DNA from: Chlorogloeopsis fritschii PCC 6912
Lineage (GTDB): Bacteria; Cyanobacteriota; Cyanobacteriia; Cyanobacteriales; Nostocaceae
NCBI RefSeq assembly: GCF_000317285.1
Contig: NZ_AJLN01000141.1
Span: 1-64,000 of the forward strand
Length of the DNA: 64,000 nucleotides
Direction of reading: 5' to 3'
The notes beneath the pieces are model-generated. The model worked only from the letters and a program-made list of their open reading frames with translations, did not search any database and was not told the origin of the DNA. Shown in pieces: positions 35,154 through 44,015 of the stretch. How positions within the stretch are numbered: position 1 is the first letter of the stretch; each line of letters opens with the position of its first letter. A program made the translations under genes and the position numbers.

Positions 35154-36791
35154 ATGTCACAAAATGGTATTAATGAGAATAATTTACCAAAAATAGAGTT
35201 AGACAGTTATATTGGCAAATTTCTAAACAATCGCTATTTAATCAAAGATTTAATTGGTAAAGGAGGGATGGGTAAAGTTTACCTAGCAGAAGATTCAGCT
35301 AAAGGTAATATACCAGTTGCGGTTAAACTTTTGTCTATGAATTTAGTAAACCAGCAAATGTCTCAAAGATTTGCTAGAGAAATTTTTATTGGTGCTCAAT
35401 TAGGTCGCAAAAGTACACATATTGTTCGAGTATTAAGTTATGGTGTAACTGAAGATAAAGTTCCTTTTTATGTAATGGAATATTTGCAAGGAAAAAATCT
35501 CAAGCATATTCTTAAGTTTGAACGATTAAATTTATCAAGTTTTTTAGTAATTTGTCATCAAATTTGTTTAGGTTTACAATGTGCTCACCAAGGAGTTAAT
35601 CTCAAAGGAGAAATTTTTCCAGTTGTTCATCGAGATATTAAGCCAGAAAATATATTTTTAAGTGAAGACACTAAAAATAACCAAAAAGAGAAGATTGTAA
35701 AAATTCTAGATTTCGGCATTGCCAAGTTTTTAACCGAACGCTCTGGAATGACTATAACAGAGTCTTTTATTGGTAGTTTACCTTATTGTTCTCCAGAACA
35801 TATGGAAGGACGCAAGCTATTAGATGTGCGCTCTGATATTTATAGTTTGGGTGTGTTGATGTTTGAAATGTTAACTGGCAAACATCCGTTCCAAATGAAA
35901 AGTCATTCTTTTGGTGATTGGTATCAAGCTCATCGTTTTGAAACACCGCCTCCATTTGAGGAAGTTGCACCCCAGATCAAAATACCACAGGAACTAAAAA
36001 ATTTAGTCATTAGTTGTTTGGCAAAAGAAGTAAGCAATCGACCTCAGAATATTAATCAGATATTAACAACCTTAGAATCTGTTCAGCACCAGTATAATAG
36101 AAATATTTCTGACATCAACAATATTTATCCAGGTAAAGATCTAGTACAGTTAGTACCTGTAACTTCATTCTCAGAAAAAATTTGTTTGCAAAAGCAATGG
36201 CCTAAAAATAAGCCAATATCTTCAATTTGTTTTCCACATTTACTTTACACACAACAAGGTTTTATACCAACTTTTTGGGCTATGTTACCTCAAAAGGAGA
36301 TAAATAGTTTTTTAAATAACAATAATTGCGTAGAATTTATTTTCCAAAAAAACCTTTATCCAGTAGTTCTGTGGATTACTGTATTGTCAAATGCACAAGT
36401 TCAATTGACAAGATGGTTATCTTATTTTTTGGATTTAAAAGATAATCAAGGACAAAGTATAGTAAAGTGTTTAGCAGATATTGGTTACTATCATCTACTC
36501 TTTTTTACCTTAGAAGAACCCAACTATTGCGCCAATGTAATTACTTTATCTTTAACTGCTATTCAACGCCAGCAATTGTTAGATTATTTGGAAATGAAGC
36601 ACAAAATAGATTCTGTAGTTTCTTTCAATGAAAGCAAAATTATATTAAAGACAGAATATGAAAACATGAAATCAAAAATTATGCAAAGTCTGGCAGAACA
36701 ACAAGATAAATTAGTTGGTAAAACGTGGTTTGATAAATTGGTTGATATTTTTTCTAATTTATTTTCACATTATTCTAATAAAGATTTTTAA
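35154..36791 (+). CDS. Ser/Thr protein kinase with unrecognised C-terminal domain
   Basis: 545 aa. Hanks-type kinase domain about 28-310: Gly loop IGKGGMGKVYLAED (34-47), Lys58 in VAVKLL, HRDIKPEN (159-166) with catalytic Asp161, DFGIAKF (186-192), SPEH and DIYSLGVLMFEMLTGKHPF. All key residues are present, so it should be active. A linker leads to a C-terminal domain (about 348-480) with WPKNKPISSICFPHL and LLFFTLEEPNYCANV, shared with the next gene. No transmembrane helix is evident. The gene is AT-rich and has no HIP1 sites; it lies 83 bp upstream of its paralogue. Confidence 0.92.
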   Translation: MSQNGINENNLPKIELDSYIGKFLNNRYLIKDLIGKGGMGKVYLAEDSAKGNIPVAVKLLSMNLVNQQMSQRFAREIFIGAQLGRKSTHIVRVLSYGVTEDKVPFYVMEYLQGKNLKHILKFERLNLSSFLVICHQICLGLQCAHQGVNLKGEIFPVVHRDIKPENIFLSEDTKNNQKEKIVKILDFGIAKFLTERSGMTITESFIGSLPYCSPEHMEGRKLLDVRSDIYSLGVLMFEMLTGKHPFQMKSHSFGDWYQAHRFETPPPFEEVAPQIKIPQELKNLVISCLAKEVSNRPQNINQILTTLESVQHQYNRNISDINNIYPGKDLVQLVPVTSFSEKICLQKQWPKNKPISSICFPHLLYTQQGFIPTFWAMLPQKEINSFLNNNNCVEFIFQKNLYPVVLWITVLSNAQVQLTRWLSYFLDLKDNQGQSIVKCLADIGYYHLLFFTLEEPNYCANVITLSLTAIQRQQLLDYLEMKHKIDSVVSFNESKIILKTEYENMKSKIMQSLAEQQDKLVGKTWFDKLVDIFSNLFSHYSNKDF

Positions 36792-36874
36792 AAGTATATT
36801 ATTTGTTTGGAATGTTTTATATTTATTTATAAAATTTAATTTTTAGCCTTGTAGATATCGTAGAGGTTGAAATA

Positions 36875-38446
36875 GTGAATATCAGTTCATATAACTCTAC
36901 AAGCAATCCAGGGTTGCTTGCCAAACGTTATCAATTAAAAAAAATAATTGGTAGAGGAGGCATGGGAGAAGTTTTTCTAGCAGAAGATACTTTGTTAGGA
37001 GGAATATCAGTTGCAATCAAATTCCTGTCTCAAACTTTTTCAGAAGGTAAGATGCAACAGGACTTTGCCCGCGAAGCTCGCATTTGTGCAGCATTAAGTC
37101 AACAGAGCCTGCATATAGTGAGGGTAACAGATTATGGTGTCAGTGAAAATGGTAAACCTTTCTATGTAATGGAGTATTTATGCGGCAAGAGTCTCAAAGA
37201 TTTGATTCCGACACCTTTGCCAATATTTATTGCTGTTTGCCGTCAAATTTGTTTGGGATTGCAATGCGCTCATCAAGGTATTAATATAGACGGTAAAATT
37301 TATCCGCTTATACACAGAGACATTAAGCCAGTTAATATATTAGTTGTACCTGATCCGATATTAGGTCAGTTAGTCAAAATTCTAGATTTTGGAATTGCTA
37401 AATTTTTAACTACGCAAACAACAATAGTTACTAGTAAAAGCTTTCATGGCACTTTACCCTACTGCTCTCCAGAACAATTGGACGGCAATGAACTAGATAG
37501 TCGTTCTGATATTTATAGCCTGGGGGTAATGATGTTTGAGATGCTTACGGGACAAAAACCTTGGCAACCAGAAACAGACTTTTTTGGCGCTTGGTATAAA
37601 GCTCATCACTTTCAACCACCACTGACGATCGCCGATGTTAATCCCAATCTCAAATTGCCAGAGAAACTCAATGATTTAATCATGGCTTGTTTGGCAAAAT
37701 CAGCAAGCGATCGCCCCCAAAATCTAGGTGAAGTTCTCAAAATCTTAGAAAGCATAACCACGGATGGAGCTAAGGAAAAACTTTCTTTGCCATCTACACT
37801 ACAACCATCTGCCAGTACTCCTCAAGTTGCGATACCTGCCTCCCCTGCTTTTCCATCCTCCTCATCTGTACATTCTGAGTTGCTACCTGTAAAACAAGCT
37901 TGTAAAAAGTTGATGTGGCCTAAGGATAAACCGATTCAGGAAATAGTTTTTCCCCAGCTAGTAGATACCGAACAAGGTTCTGTAACAGGACTATTGCTGA
38001 TGATGTCTCTGCAAAATATCAGCAAATATAATTCTTCCATGCGTTGCAATCAGTTTATTTTTGTCACATCTCCTCACCCAATGCTGCTATGGGTAACTTT
38101 ACTTTACAGTCAAGAATTTGGCCCTAAGTGGCTACCTTGTTACTTAGATATGAAAAATTCTCACAATCATAAAATAGTGAGTTCTTTAGCTGAAAATGAA
38201 CGCTATCCTTTGATTTTCTTTACTCTAGAAGCACCAAATTTCTGCGCTAACGTTTTGAGTAGTTACATAGCTTTAGATCAAAGGCAAATGCTGAAAAAAT
38301 GGGTAGAACAGAGCCAGAGTTTACCAGCTTCATCTTATCTACAGTTGAGTAAAAATTTGTTAAAGCAGCAATATCAACAATTACAATCTCGGATGCTACA
38401 GTATGTTGCAGCATCAGGCTCTATTCGTCAAAGTATGTACTATTAA
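36875..38446 (+). CDS. Ser/Thr protein kinase, tandem paralogue with same C-terminal domain
   Basis: 523 aa from GTG 36875 with a GAGG about 9 bp upstream. Kinase domain about 19-295: IGRGGMGEVFLAED (25-38), Lys49 in VAIKF, HRDIKPVN (147-154, Val in place of the common Glu) with Asp149, DFGIAKF (171-177), SPEQ. A Ser/Pro/Thr-rich linker (about 300-340) and a C-terminal domain (348-475) with WPKDKPIQEIVFPQL and LIFFTLEAPNFCANV mirror the preceding kinase. A duplication with later divergence is likely; this copy carries a HIP1-like site and is less AT-rich. Targets unknown. Confidence 0.92.
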   Translation: MNISSYNSTSNPGLLAKRYQLKKIIGRGGMGEVFLAEDTLLGGISVAIKFLSQTFSEGKMQQDFAREARICAALSQQSLHIVRVTDYGVSENGKPFYVMEYLCGKSLKDLIPTPLPIFIAVCRQICLGLQCAHQGINIDGKIYPLIHRDIKPVNILVVPDPILGQLVKILDFGIAKFLTTQTTIVTSKSFHGTLPYCSPEQLDGNELDSRSDIYSLGVMMFEMLTGQKPWQPETDFFGAWYKAHHFQPPLTIADVNPNLKLPEKLNDLIMACLAKSASDRPQNLGEVLKILESITTDGAKEKLSLPSTLQPSASTPQVAIPASPAFPSSSSVHSELLPVKQACKKLMWPKDKPIQEIVFPQLVDTEQGSVTGLLLMMSLQNISKYNSSMRCNQFIFVTSPHPMLLWVTLLYSQEFGPKWLPCYLDMKNSHNHKIVSSLAENERYPLIFFTLEAPNFCANVLSSYIALDQRQMLKKWVEQSQSLPASSYLQLSKNLLKQQYQQLQSRMLQYVAASGSIRQSMYY

Positions 38447-38475
38447 AAGGGAACAGGGAAAAGTGGAAAAATGCG

Positions 38476-39363
38476 TTAGATTGAAAAACTGCCGATAATC
38501 ATCCCAGCCAAGACGATAAAACCAATCCAAACATTTTGCCGGAAAATTTCACCATAAGCAGAATTAGGCAAGTCTTTTTGAGTTAAGCGAACAAACTGCC
38601 AAATCCAGCCAATAGTAGCTATAGCAATACCGATCCAGAAGGCTAGATGAAGGTGAATGGCAATTCCTAGCCAGGCGAGAAAAAAGACGGTACCACTAAA
38701 GAAAATGCCTATTGCCACAGGAGCATAATCGCCAAAAAATAGGGCACTGGAATTGACACCAATGCGCTTGTCGTCATCGCGATCGCTCATAGCATAGACG
38801 GTATCAAATCCTAGCGTCCACAGTACTGTTGCGCCCCAAAGTAGCCAAGTTGGGAGGGAAAGGTTCTGCGTCACAGCACTCCAGCTAATTAACACGGCAA
38901 AACCCCAGGCGATGGAAAGCACCAACTGCGGTACGGGAAATACGCGTTTAGCACCTGGATAAAGCAAAATCACCGGAACTGCCGCCACAGATAGCCAAAA
39001 TGAGAGTGGGTTAAGATAGAAAGCAAGAACCGCCGCACATCCAAGTGCTACCAGCGCAACAGCGATACCAACTTTTACAGACAGCGCACGGGAAGCAAGA
39101 GGGCGATCGCGTGTTCTTTCTACTTCTGGATCTATATCTCTATCCCATAAATCATTGACTACACAGCCAGCAGCACTTGTGGCGAGAGTTCCCAAAACAA
39201 TCACGCCAACTAAAGGTAAAGGTGGTTTTCCCGCCGCTGCCAAAAACACAGCCCAAAGGGCAGGAATCATTAATATTAATCGCCCTTCTGGCTTATGCCA
39301 CCGTAAAAGCCGGGCGATCGCAAGCCATGTTGGTTCCTGTTTGGATTCTGGTGTAGTTAGCAT
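38476..39363 (-). CDS. ubiA: 4-hydroxybenzoate polyprenyltransferase (UbiA family, plastoquinone pathway)
   Basis: 295 aa with about eight or nine membrane helices. Both Asp-rich prenyl-diphosphate/Mg motifs are present: NDLWDRDID (70-78, then DRPLASR) and DTVYAMSDRDDDKR (187-200). Cyanobacterial members attach a solanesyl chain to 4-hydroxybenzoate on the way to plastoquinone-9. Minus strand, divergent from ppx; the intergenic region 39364-39767 holds heptamer repeats (TTGGTCATT...). Confidence 0.92.
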   Translation of the reverse strand: MLTTPESKQEPTWLAIARLLRWHKPEGRLILMIPALWAVFLAAAGKPPLPLVGVIVLGTLATSAAGCVVNDLWDRDIDPEVERTRDRPLASRALSVKVGIAVALVALGCAAVLAFYLNPLSFWLSVAAVPVILLYPGAKRVFPVPQLVLSIAWGFAVLISWSAVTQNLSLPTWLLWGATVLWTLGFDTVYAMSDRDDDKRIGVNSSALFFGDYAPVAIGIFFSGTVFFLAWLGIAIHLHLAFWIGIAIATIGWIWQFVRLTQKDLPNSAYGEIFRQNVWIGFIVLAGMIIGSFSI

Positions 39364-39500
39364 AATTATTTAGTCATTGGTCATTTGTCATTGGTCATTA
39401 GTCAGTCATTTGTTAGTGGTTAGTAGCTGGTTGTTCTCCTCTGCTCTTGGTGCTCCCCTGCTTGTCTCCTTGTCCTCTTTAGTACCCGATACCCAATACC
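39364..39500. repeat. GTCATTGGTCATT / CTCCTCTGCTC heptamer-type repeats
   Basis: Tandem TAGTCATTGGTCATTTGTC and GTTAGTGGTTAGTAGC units, then pyrimidine-rich CTTGTCTCCTTGTCCTC. Typical Nostocales intergenic repeat between divergent ubiA and ppx; the remaining 270 bp shows no gene. Confidence 0.55.
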
Positions 39501-39767
39501 CTATCACCAATCCTTAGTTAACACATCTTTACATAATCTAGAATAATTTTATTTGATATTTGTTATTTGATATTTATAAAAGCAAAATCTAAACTGGCAA
39601 CTTGGAATCAATCTAAATAGTCCTCTTAGTTGCAAGTAGCAGGGTGAATTCTATCGCTCAGGTAAAGTTATCCGGCTTTCTATCTGAGACAAATTTGTTT
39701 CACAATACTCGTGCCGTTTAATCGGCGTTGTCGGCTCCTACCATCCTGAATAGAGAGAACAAAATAG

Positions 39768-41417
39768 ATGGTGAATTTAGTTTCTGCTAACTGGGGGAGT
39801 ATACCAACTCAAACAGGCAAGCAACAGCGAATTATCGCTGCTATCGACTTGGGAACAAATTCTCTGCACATGGTAATTGTGCAGATTGAACCAACACTGC
39901 CAGCATTCAGCATTATCGGCAGAGAAAAAGAAACTGTGAGACTGGGCGATCGCGATCTCGTCACTGGATGTTTAAAACCAGAAGTGATTGAAAGAGCGAT
40001 CGCCTGCTTGCGGCGTTTCCAAGAAGTAGCTAAAACTCTCAACGCCGAGACAATCATTGCTGTGGCAACTAGCGCTGTGCGAGAAGCTCCCAATGGTAAA
40101 GAATTTTTACACCAGGTAGAAGTCGAGTTGGGTTTGAGCGTTGACTTGATTTCTGGGCAAGAAGAAGCACGGCGGATTTACCTGGGTGTGCTGTCGGGGA
40201 TGGAATTTAACAACCAGCCCCACGTAATTATTGATATTGGTGGTGGTTCCACAGAATTAATTTTGGGCGACAGTTATGAGGAGCGAACCCTTACCAGTAC
40301 CAAAATTGGTGCAGTTCGACTCACTAATGAATTGATCTCGACAGATCCCGTCAGCAACGCCGAATTTCAATACCTGCAAGCCTATGCACGCGGAATGTTG
40401 GAACGTTCTGTAGAAGAGATATTGGCGAACTTACACTTTGGTGAATATCCTCGGTTGGTAGGAACTTCCGGTACTATCGAAACTATGGCTACAATCCATG
40501 CCAGAGAGAAATTGGGCTTTGTTCCCAATACTCTCAACGGCTATCAGTTTACCCTCAAAGATTTGCGAGAATCGGTTAATCGCTTACGGAAAATGACTAA
40601 CTCCGAACGGGCGACAGTTCCTGGTATGCCAGAAAAGCGGTCAGAAGTTATACTGGCAGGCGCAGTAATATTACAGGAAGCAATGAGTCTGTTGGGAGTA
40701 GAATCGTTAACGGTGTGTGAGCGATCGCTTCGGGAAGGAGTGATCGTAGACTGGATGCTCACTCACAGTTTAATAGAAGACCGTTTGCGCTACCAAAGTT
40801 CAGTGCGCCAACGCAGTGTTCTCAAAAGTGCCAAAAAATATCAAGTCAATTTAGAACACAGCGATCGCGTGGCTATCTTCGCTCTCAGTATATTTGACCA
40901 AACACAAAGTATTTTGCACAACTGGGGTGCAGAAGAAAGGCAACTGCTTTGGGCTGCCGCCATATTACACAACTGTGGTCACTATGTCAGTCATGATTCT
41001 CATCACAAACACTCTTACTATCTGATTCGCAATGGCGAATTACTCGGCTATACCGAAACCGAAATCGAAATCATTGCCAACTTAGCGCGTTATCATCGCA
41101 AATCACCGCCCAAGAAAAAGCACGAAAATTTCCGCAATCTCCTGCACAAAGAACACCGACAGCTTGTCAGCCAATTGAGTGCCATCTTAAGATTGGCAGT
41201 TGCTTTAGATCGGCGACAAATTGGAGCGATAACACAACTGAAATGTGAATTTTATCCAGAATCGCGACAATTAAAAATGCGAATTTATCCATCTCGCCCT
41301 GATGATGACTGCGGCTTAGAACTCTGGAATTTAGATTACAAAAAAGGAGTTTTTGAGGCAGAATTCAATGTGGAATTAGTGGCGAGTTTGGAATCGTCTG
41401 CTGTTGTAGTTAGTTAG
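39768..41417 (+). CDS. ppx: Ppx/GppA exopolyphosphatase-family phosphatase
   Basis: 549 aa. N-terminal ASKHA-type domains about 22-320: AAIDLGTNSLHMVIVQ (phosphate-binding loop), ATSAVREAPNG, ISGQEEARRIYLGVL (catalytic Glu) and IDIGGGSTELILG. A C-terminal HD-like helical domain (about 330-500) has ILHNCGHYVSHDSHHKHSYYLI. It hydrolyses polyphosphate ends and possibly pppGpp, linking phosphate storage and stringent signalling. Full length; several HIP1 sites. Confidence 0.93.
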   Translation: MVNLVSANWGSIPTQTGKQQRIIAAIDLGTNSLHMVIVQIEPTLPAFSIIGREKETVRLGDRDLVTGCLKPEVIERAIACLRRFQEVAKTLNAETIIAVATSAVREAPNGKEFLHQVEVELGLSVDLISGQEEARRIYLGVLSGMEFNNQPHVIIDIGGGSTELILGDSYEERTLTSTKIGAVRLTNELISTDPVSNAEFQYLQAYARGMLERSVEEILANLHFGEYPRLVGTSGTIETMATIHAREKLGFVPNTLNGYQFTLKDLRESVNRLRKMTNSERATVPGMPEKRSEVILAGAVILQEAMSLLGVESLTVCERSLREGVIVDWMLTHSLIEDRLRYQSSVRQRSVLKSAKKYQVNLEHSDRVAIFALSIFDQTQSILHNWGAEERQLLWAAAILHNCGHYVSHDSHHKHSYYLIRNGELLGYTETEIEIIANLARYHRKSPPKKKHENFRNLLHKEHRQLVSQLSAILRLAVALDRRQIGAITQLKCEFYPESRQLKMRIYPSRPDDDCGLELWNLDYKKGVFEAEFNVELVASLESSAVVVS

Positions 41418-41469
41418 TAGATTGGTGAATAAAGTAGTGGCGCGACAAGGCTAAAACGGTGTATTAGGT

Positions 41470-41700
41470 GTAGGTTGGGGAGCCAGTGCGGTGGTGAGGC
41501 AGCGCGTTGGGCGGCTACCCTCCGGGAAGCCGCTAGCTAACGCAACGCCTAACGGCGAACGCGTCTAGTGCCGACTTGTAGGCGCGAAGCGACTTCCGAA
41601 GGTAGCGACTGCCGTAGACACGAAGTGGCTTCTGAAAGTAAGGGTTTCCCGGCATAAAGCACCTGGCGTTTAAGCGCAGCGCAACCCAAAATGAATCGGG
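41470..41700. repeat. Composite GC-rich dispersed repeat block, family B (copy 2)
   Basis: GGAGCCAGTGCGGTGGTGAG is the reverse complement of part of 8470-8500. It is followed by CTACCCTCCGGGAAGCCGC, CGTCTAGTGCCGAC and CCGTAGACACGAAGTGGCTT. High GC against an AT-rich background, no gene. After it, 41700-42019 holds GGGTGCATTAACGCAGTG-type repeat text and no gene. Confidence 0.6.
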
Positions 41701-42019
41701 ATGTTGGGTCTCGTAAACTCGACCCAATCTACAAAATATAATGCACTAAATTAGTCGTTTCAGTCTATTAGGGTGCATTAACGCAGTGTAACGCACCTTA
41801 AATTTTTTCTATGAAGGTTAAATTAAAGTGTCGGAATTAGTAATTATGCCAAAATGATATTAGAAAAACTCAAATACAAATTCTAAGCCACAGGTTGGTT
41901 GGGTGAGAAAGCACAAATTTCTGTATTACACCAATCAGCATGAGCGTTGGACGAAATCAAAAACTCTAGAGAAGATATAGCATCTATTGTGTCAAAAAAT
42001 AAGTTAGATTCATTTTAAT

Positions 42020-43030
42020 TTATTTACTAGCTTGAAACGGCGTATACTTTCCCCCTAGTGCCTCAACAATTGTCCGCGTATTAGACTCAATCATTTTGAT
42101 ATAAGAATCAGCCTCACTTCCAGGCACACCAATCGAATCAGAATAAAGTTGACGTGGTGCTAATTTCACACCTGCTTCTTCGGCAACTGTCTTAATTAAA
42201 GCTGGGTTAATAGTTGTTTCTGCAAAAATTGCCGGAACAGCAATTTTTTTAATTGACTCTACCAATCTCTGCACAGTTTGGGCGCTTGGTTGTTCTTCGG
42301 TACTAATGCCGATAAGCGTACCTGCAATTGGTATTCCATAAGCGCGTCCATAATATTGAAAGGCATCGTGAGTTGTCACAAGTTTGCGTCTCTGGGGTGG
42401 AATCGTTTGGATTTGTTGAGTAACCCAGCTATCCAATTGCTTTAATTCTGTGGTTAGTTGCTGCGCTCTTTGGGTAAATTCTTCTTTATCTTCCGGTGAT
42501 AACTCAATCAAAGCATCCCGAATTGTGTTTACCATAGCGATCGCATTCTTCACGTCACCCCAAACGTGCGGATCTGGAACTACTTCGCCTTTGCCCTTAT
42601 CCAGTTGTAAAGGTTTTGCTGCTTCCCCTACTGCTATTTTCCGCGCCTTTGTGCCAGATGCATTCATTAACTTGATTAATCCGGGTTCCAAGTTGTAGCC
42701 GTTATACAAAATCAAGTCTGCTTCTTCCAAAACCCTGCTGTCTTTTGGCGTGGGTTCATAAACGTGCGGATCAGTACCTGGTTGGAGAATTCCTGTCAGC
42801 TGAATTTCGTCTCCTCCAACTTCTTCTGTTAGATCGGTAATAATGGTACTAGTTGCTACAACTTGCGGCTTGCCATCTATAGTTGCTCTAGAAGAGTTCG
42901 ATCCCGAACAGCCAAATAACGCAAACCCCAAAAGTACTCCCACAAATAGCTTGTCAAAAGCAAGAGCAAAAAAGACTTTTGACTTCCGCTGATTGGCAAT
43001 AGTAGTCTCTGCCTTCGGTATTAGTTTCAT
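42020..43030 (-). CDS. Metal ABC transporter substrate-binding lipoprotein (MntC/ZnuA-like)
   Basis: 336 aa. Hydrophobic segment about 32-42 ending in a lipobox (LFGCSG, Cys about 43). Cluster A-1 features follow: VVATSTIITDLTEEVGGDEIQLTGIL, GTDPHVYEPTPKD (first His), DPHVWGDVKNAI (second His), VTTHDAFQYYGRAYGIPIAGTLIGI and an Asp near 300 (YSDSIG). It lacks the long His-rich loop of ZnuA, favouring manganese, but zinc cannot be excluded. Divergent from the ATPase and permease genes across a 90-bp region with a TTTCAT direct repeat. Confidence 0.92.
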   Translation of the reverse strand: MKLIPKAETTIANQRKSKVFFALAFDKLFVGVLLGFALFGCSGSNSSRATIDGKPQVVATSTIITDLTEEVGGDEIQLTGILQPGTDPHVYEPTPKDSRVLEEADLILYNGYNLEPGLIKLMNASGTKARKIAVGEAAKPLQLDKGKGEVVPDPHVWGDVKNAIAMVNTIRDALIELSPEDKEEFTQRAQQLTTELKQLDSWVTQQIQTIPPQRRKLVTTHDAFQYYGRAYGIPIAGTLIGISTEEQPSAQTVQRLVESIKKIAVPAIFAETTINPALIKTVAEEAGVKLAPRQLYSDSIGVPGSEADSYIKMIESNTRTIVEALGGKYTPFQASK

Positions 43031-43062
43031 TTATAAAAAAGATTACTCCCGGCTATAGATGT

Positions 43063-43079
43063 TTTCATTTTTCTTTCAT
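43063..43079 (+). promoter_or_regulatory. TTTCAT-N5-TTTCAT direct repeat in the mnt-like divergent promoter
   Basis: TTTCAT at 43063-43068 and 43074-43079, 11-bp period, 42 bp before the ATPase start and 33 bp from the binding-protein start. TGTTTTCAT (43060-43068) also pairs with ATGAAAACA (43107-43115) as an inverted repeat. Candidate site for an OmpR-type regulator such as ManR; same hexamer and spacing as the copper-block sites. Confidence 0.6.
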
Positions 43080-43120
43080 TTTTATAGTAAACTGAAGCCA
43101 ATCAGTATGAAAACACTATT

Positions 43121-43942
43121 GTGAAAACCTTATTTTTTCAGCCAAACTCAATTCCATTCCAGAAAAAACTTGAAATGCCAGTTCCCGTAAGTAAGCCTAC
43201 TAATACACATGCAACAGAAGCAATTTACATTGCCCATTTAGGAGTGCATTATCGTGAAGTAGAAGCGCTGCGAGATGTTAACTGCATTATTAAACCAGGG
43301 AAACTAACAGGAATTTTCGGCCCCAATGGCGCTGGTAAAAGTACACTCATGAAAGCGATGCTGGGATTAGTTCCCAGTCGGGGTATGGTGCTATATCAAG
43401 GAAAGCCTTTGATGCAGCAACTTGAAAAAGTTGCCTATGTACCGCAGCGCAGCCAAATAGATTGGACTTACCCCGCCACTGTTTGGGATGTGGTGATGAT
43501 GGGAAGGGTAAAGAAAACAGGATGGTTGCGTAATTTTAGTGTAGTTAGTCGCCAAGTAGCCAAAGCTGCACTACAACGGGTAGGCATGAGCGAGTACCGT
43601 AACCGCCCAATTGGACAACTTTCGGGGGGGCAGCAACAACGCGTATTTTTAGCGCGTGCATTAGCACAGGAAGCGGAAATTTTTTGCTTTGATGAACCAT
43701 TTGTAGGAATAGATCAGAAAACTCAGTCAGTAATTTTTGAAGTCTTTGATGAACTTACTGCCGCCGGAAAAATAGTCCTTGTTGTCAACCATGACTTAGG
43801 AGAATCTATTTCTCATTTTGATGAGTTAATTTTATTAAATCGTGACTTAATCGCTACAGGTTCCCGACAGCAGGTATTAACTGAAGAAAACTTGTCTACT
43901 GCCTACGGTGGTAATGTAATGTTTTGGAAAGAGGCAGCGTAA
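43121..43942 (+). CDS. Metal (Mn/Zn) ABC transporter ATP-binding protein
   Basis: 273 aa from GTG 43121, or 255 aa from ATG 43175. Walker A GPNGAGKSTL (about 67-76), Q-loop VPQRSQIDW, signature LSGGQQQRVFLARAL, Walker B EIFCFDEPFVGID and the switch His in VVNHDLGE. Powers import of Mn2+ or Zn2+ with the permease 73 bp downstream and the divergent lipoprotein. No unusual residues. Confidence 0.94.
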   Translation: MKTLFFQPNSIPFQKKLEMPVPVSKPTNTHATEAIYIAHLGVHYREVEALRDVNCIIKPGKLTGIFGPNGAGKSTLMKAMLGLVPSRGMVLYQGKPLMQQLEKVAYVPQRSQIDWTYPATVWDVVMMGRVKKTGWLRNFSVVSRQVAKAALQRVGMSEYRNRPIGQLSGGQQQRVFLARALAQEAEIFCFDEPFVGIDQKTQSVIFEVFDELTAAGKIVLVVNHDLGESISHFDELILLNRDLIATGSRQQVLTEENLSTAYGGNVMFWKEAA

Positions 43943-44015
43943 TTAGTTAATAGTTAATGGTTAATGGTTAATCGCAATTAACAATTAGCAATTAACAATC
44001 AACAAAGAACAAACT
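43943..44015. repeat. TTAATGGTTAAT / ATTAACAATTAGC spacer repeat
   Basis: Tandem GTTAATAGTTAATGGTTAAT followed by the complementary AATTAACAATTAGCAATTAA forms a hairpin between the ATPase and permease genes, a repeat inside an operon. Confidence 0.5.
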
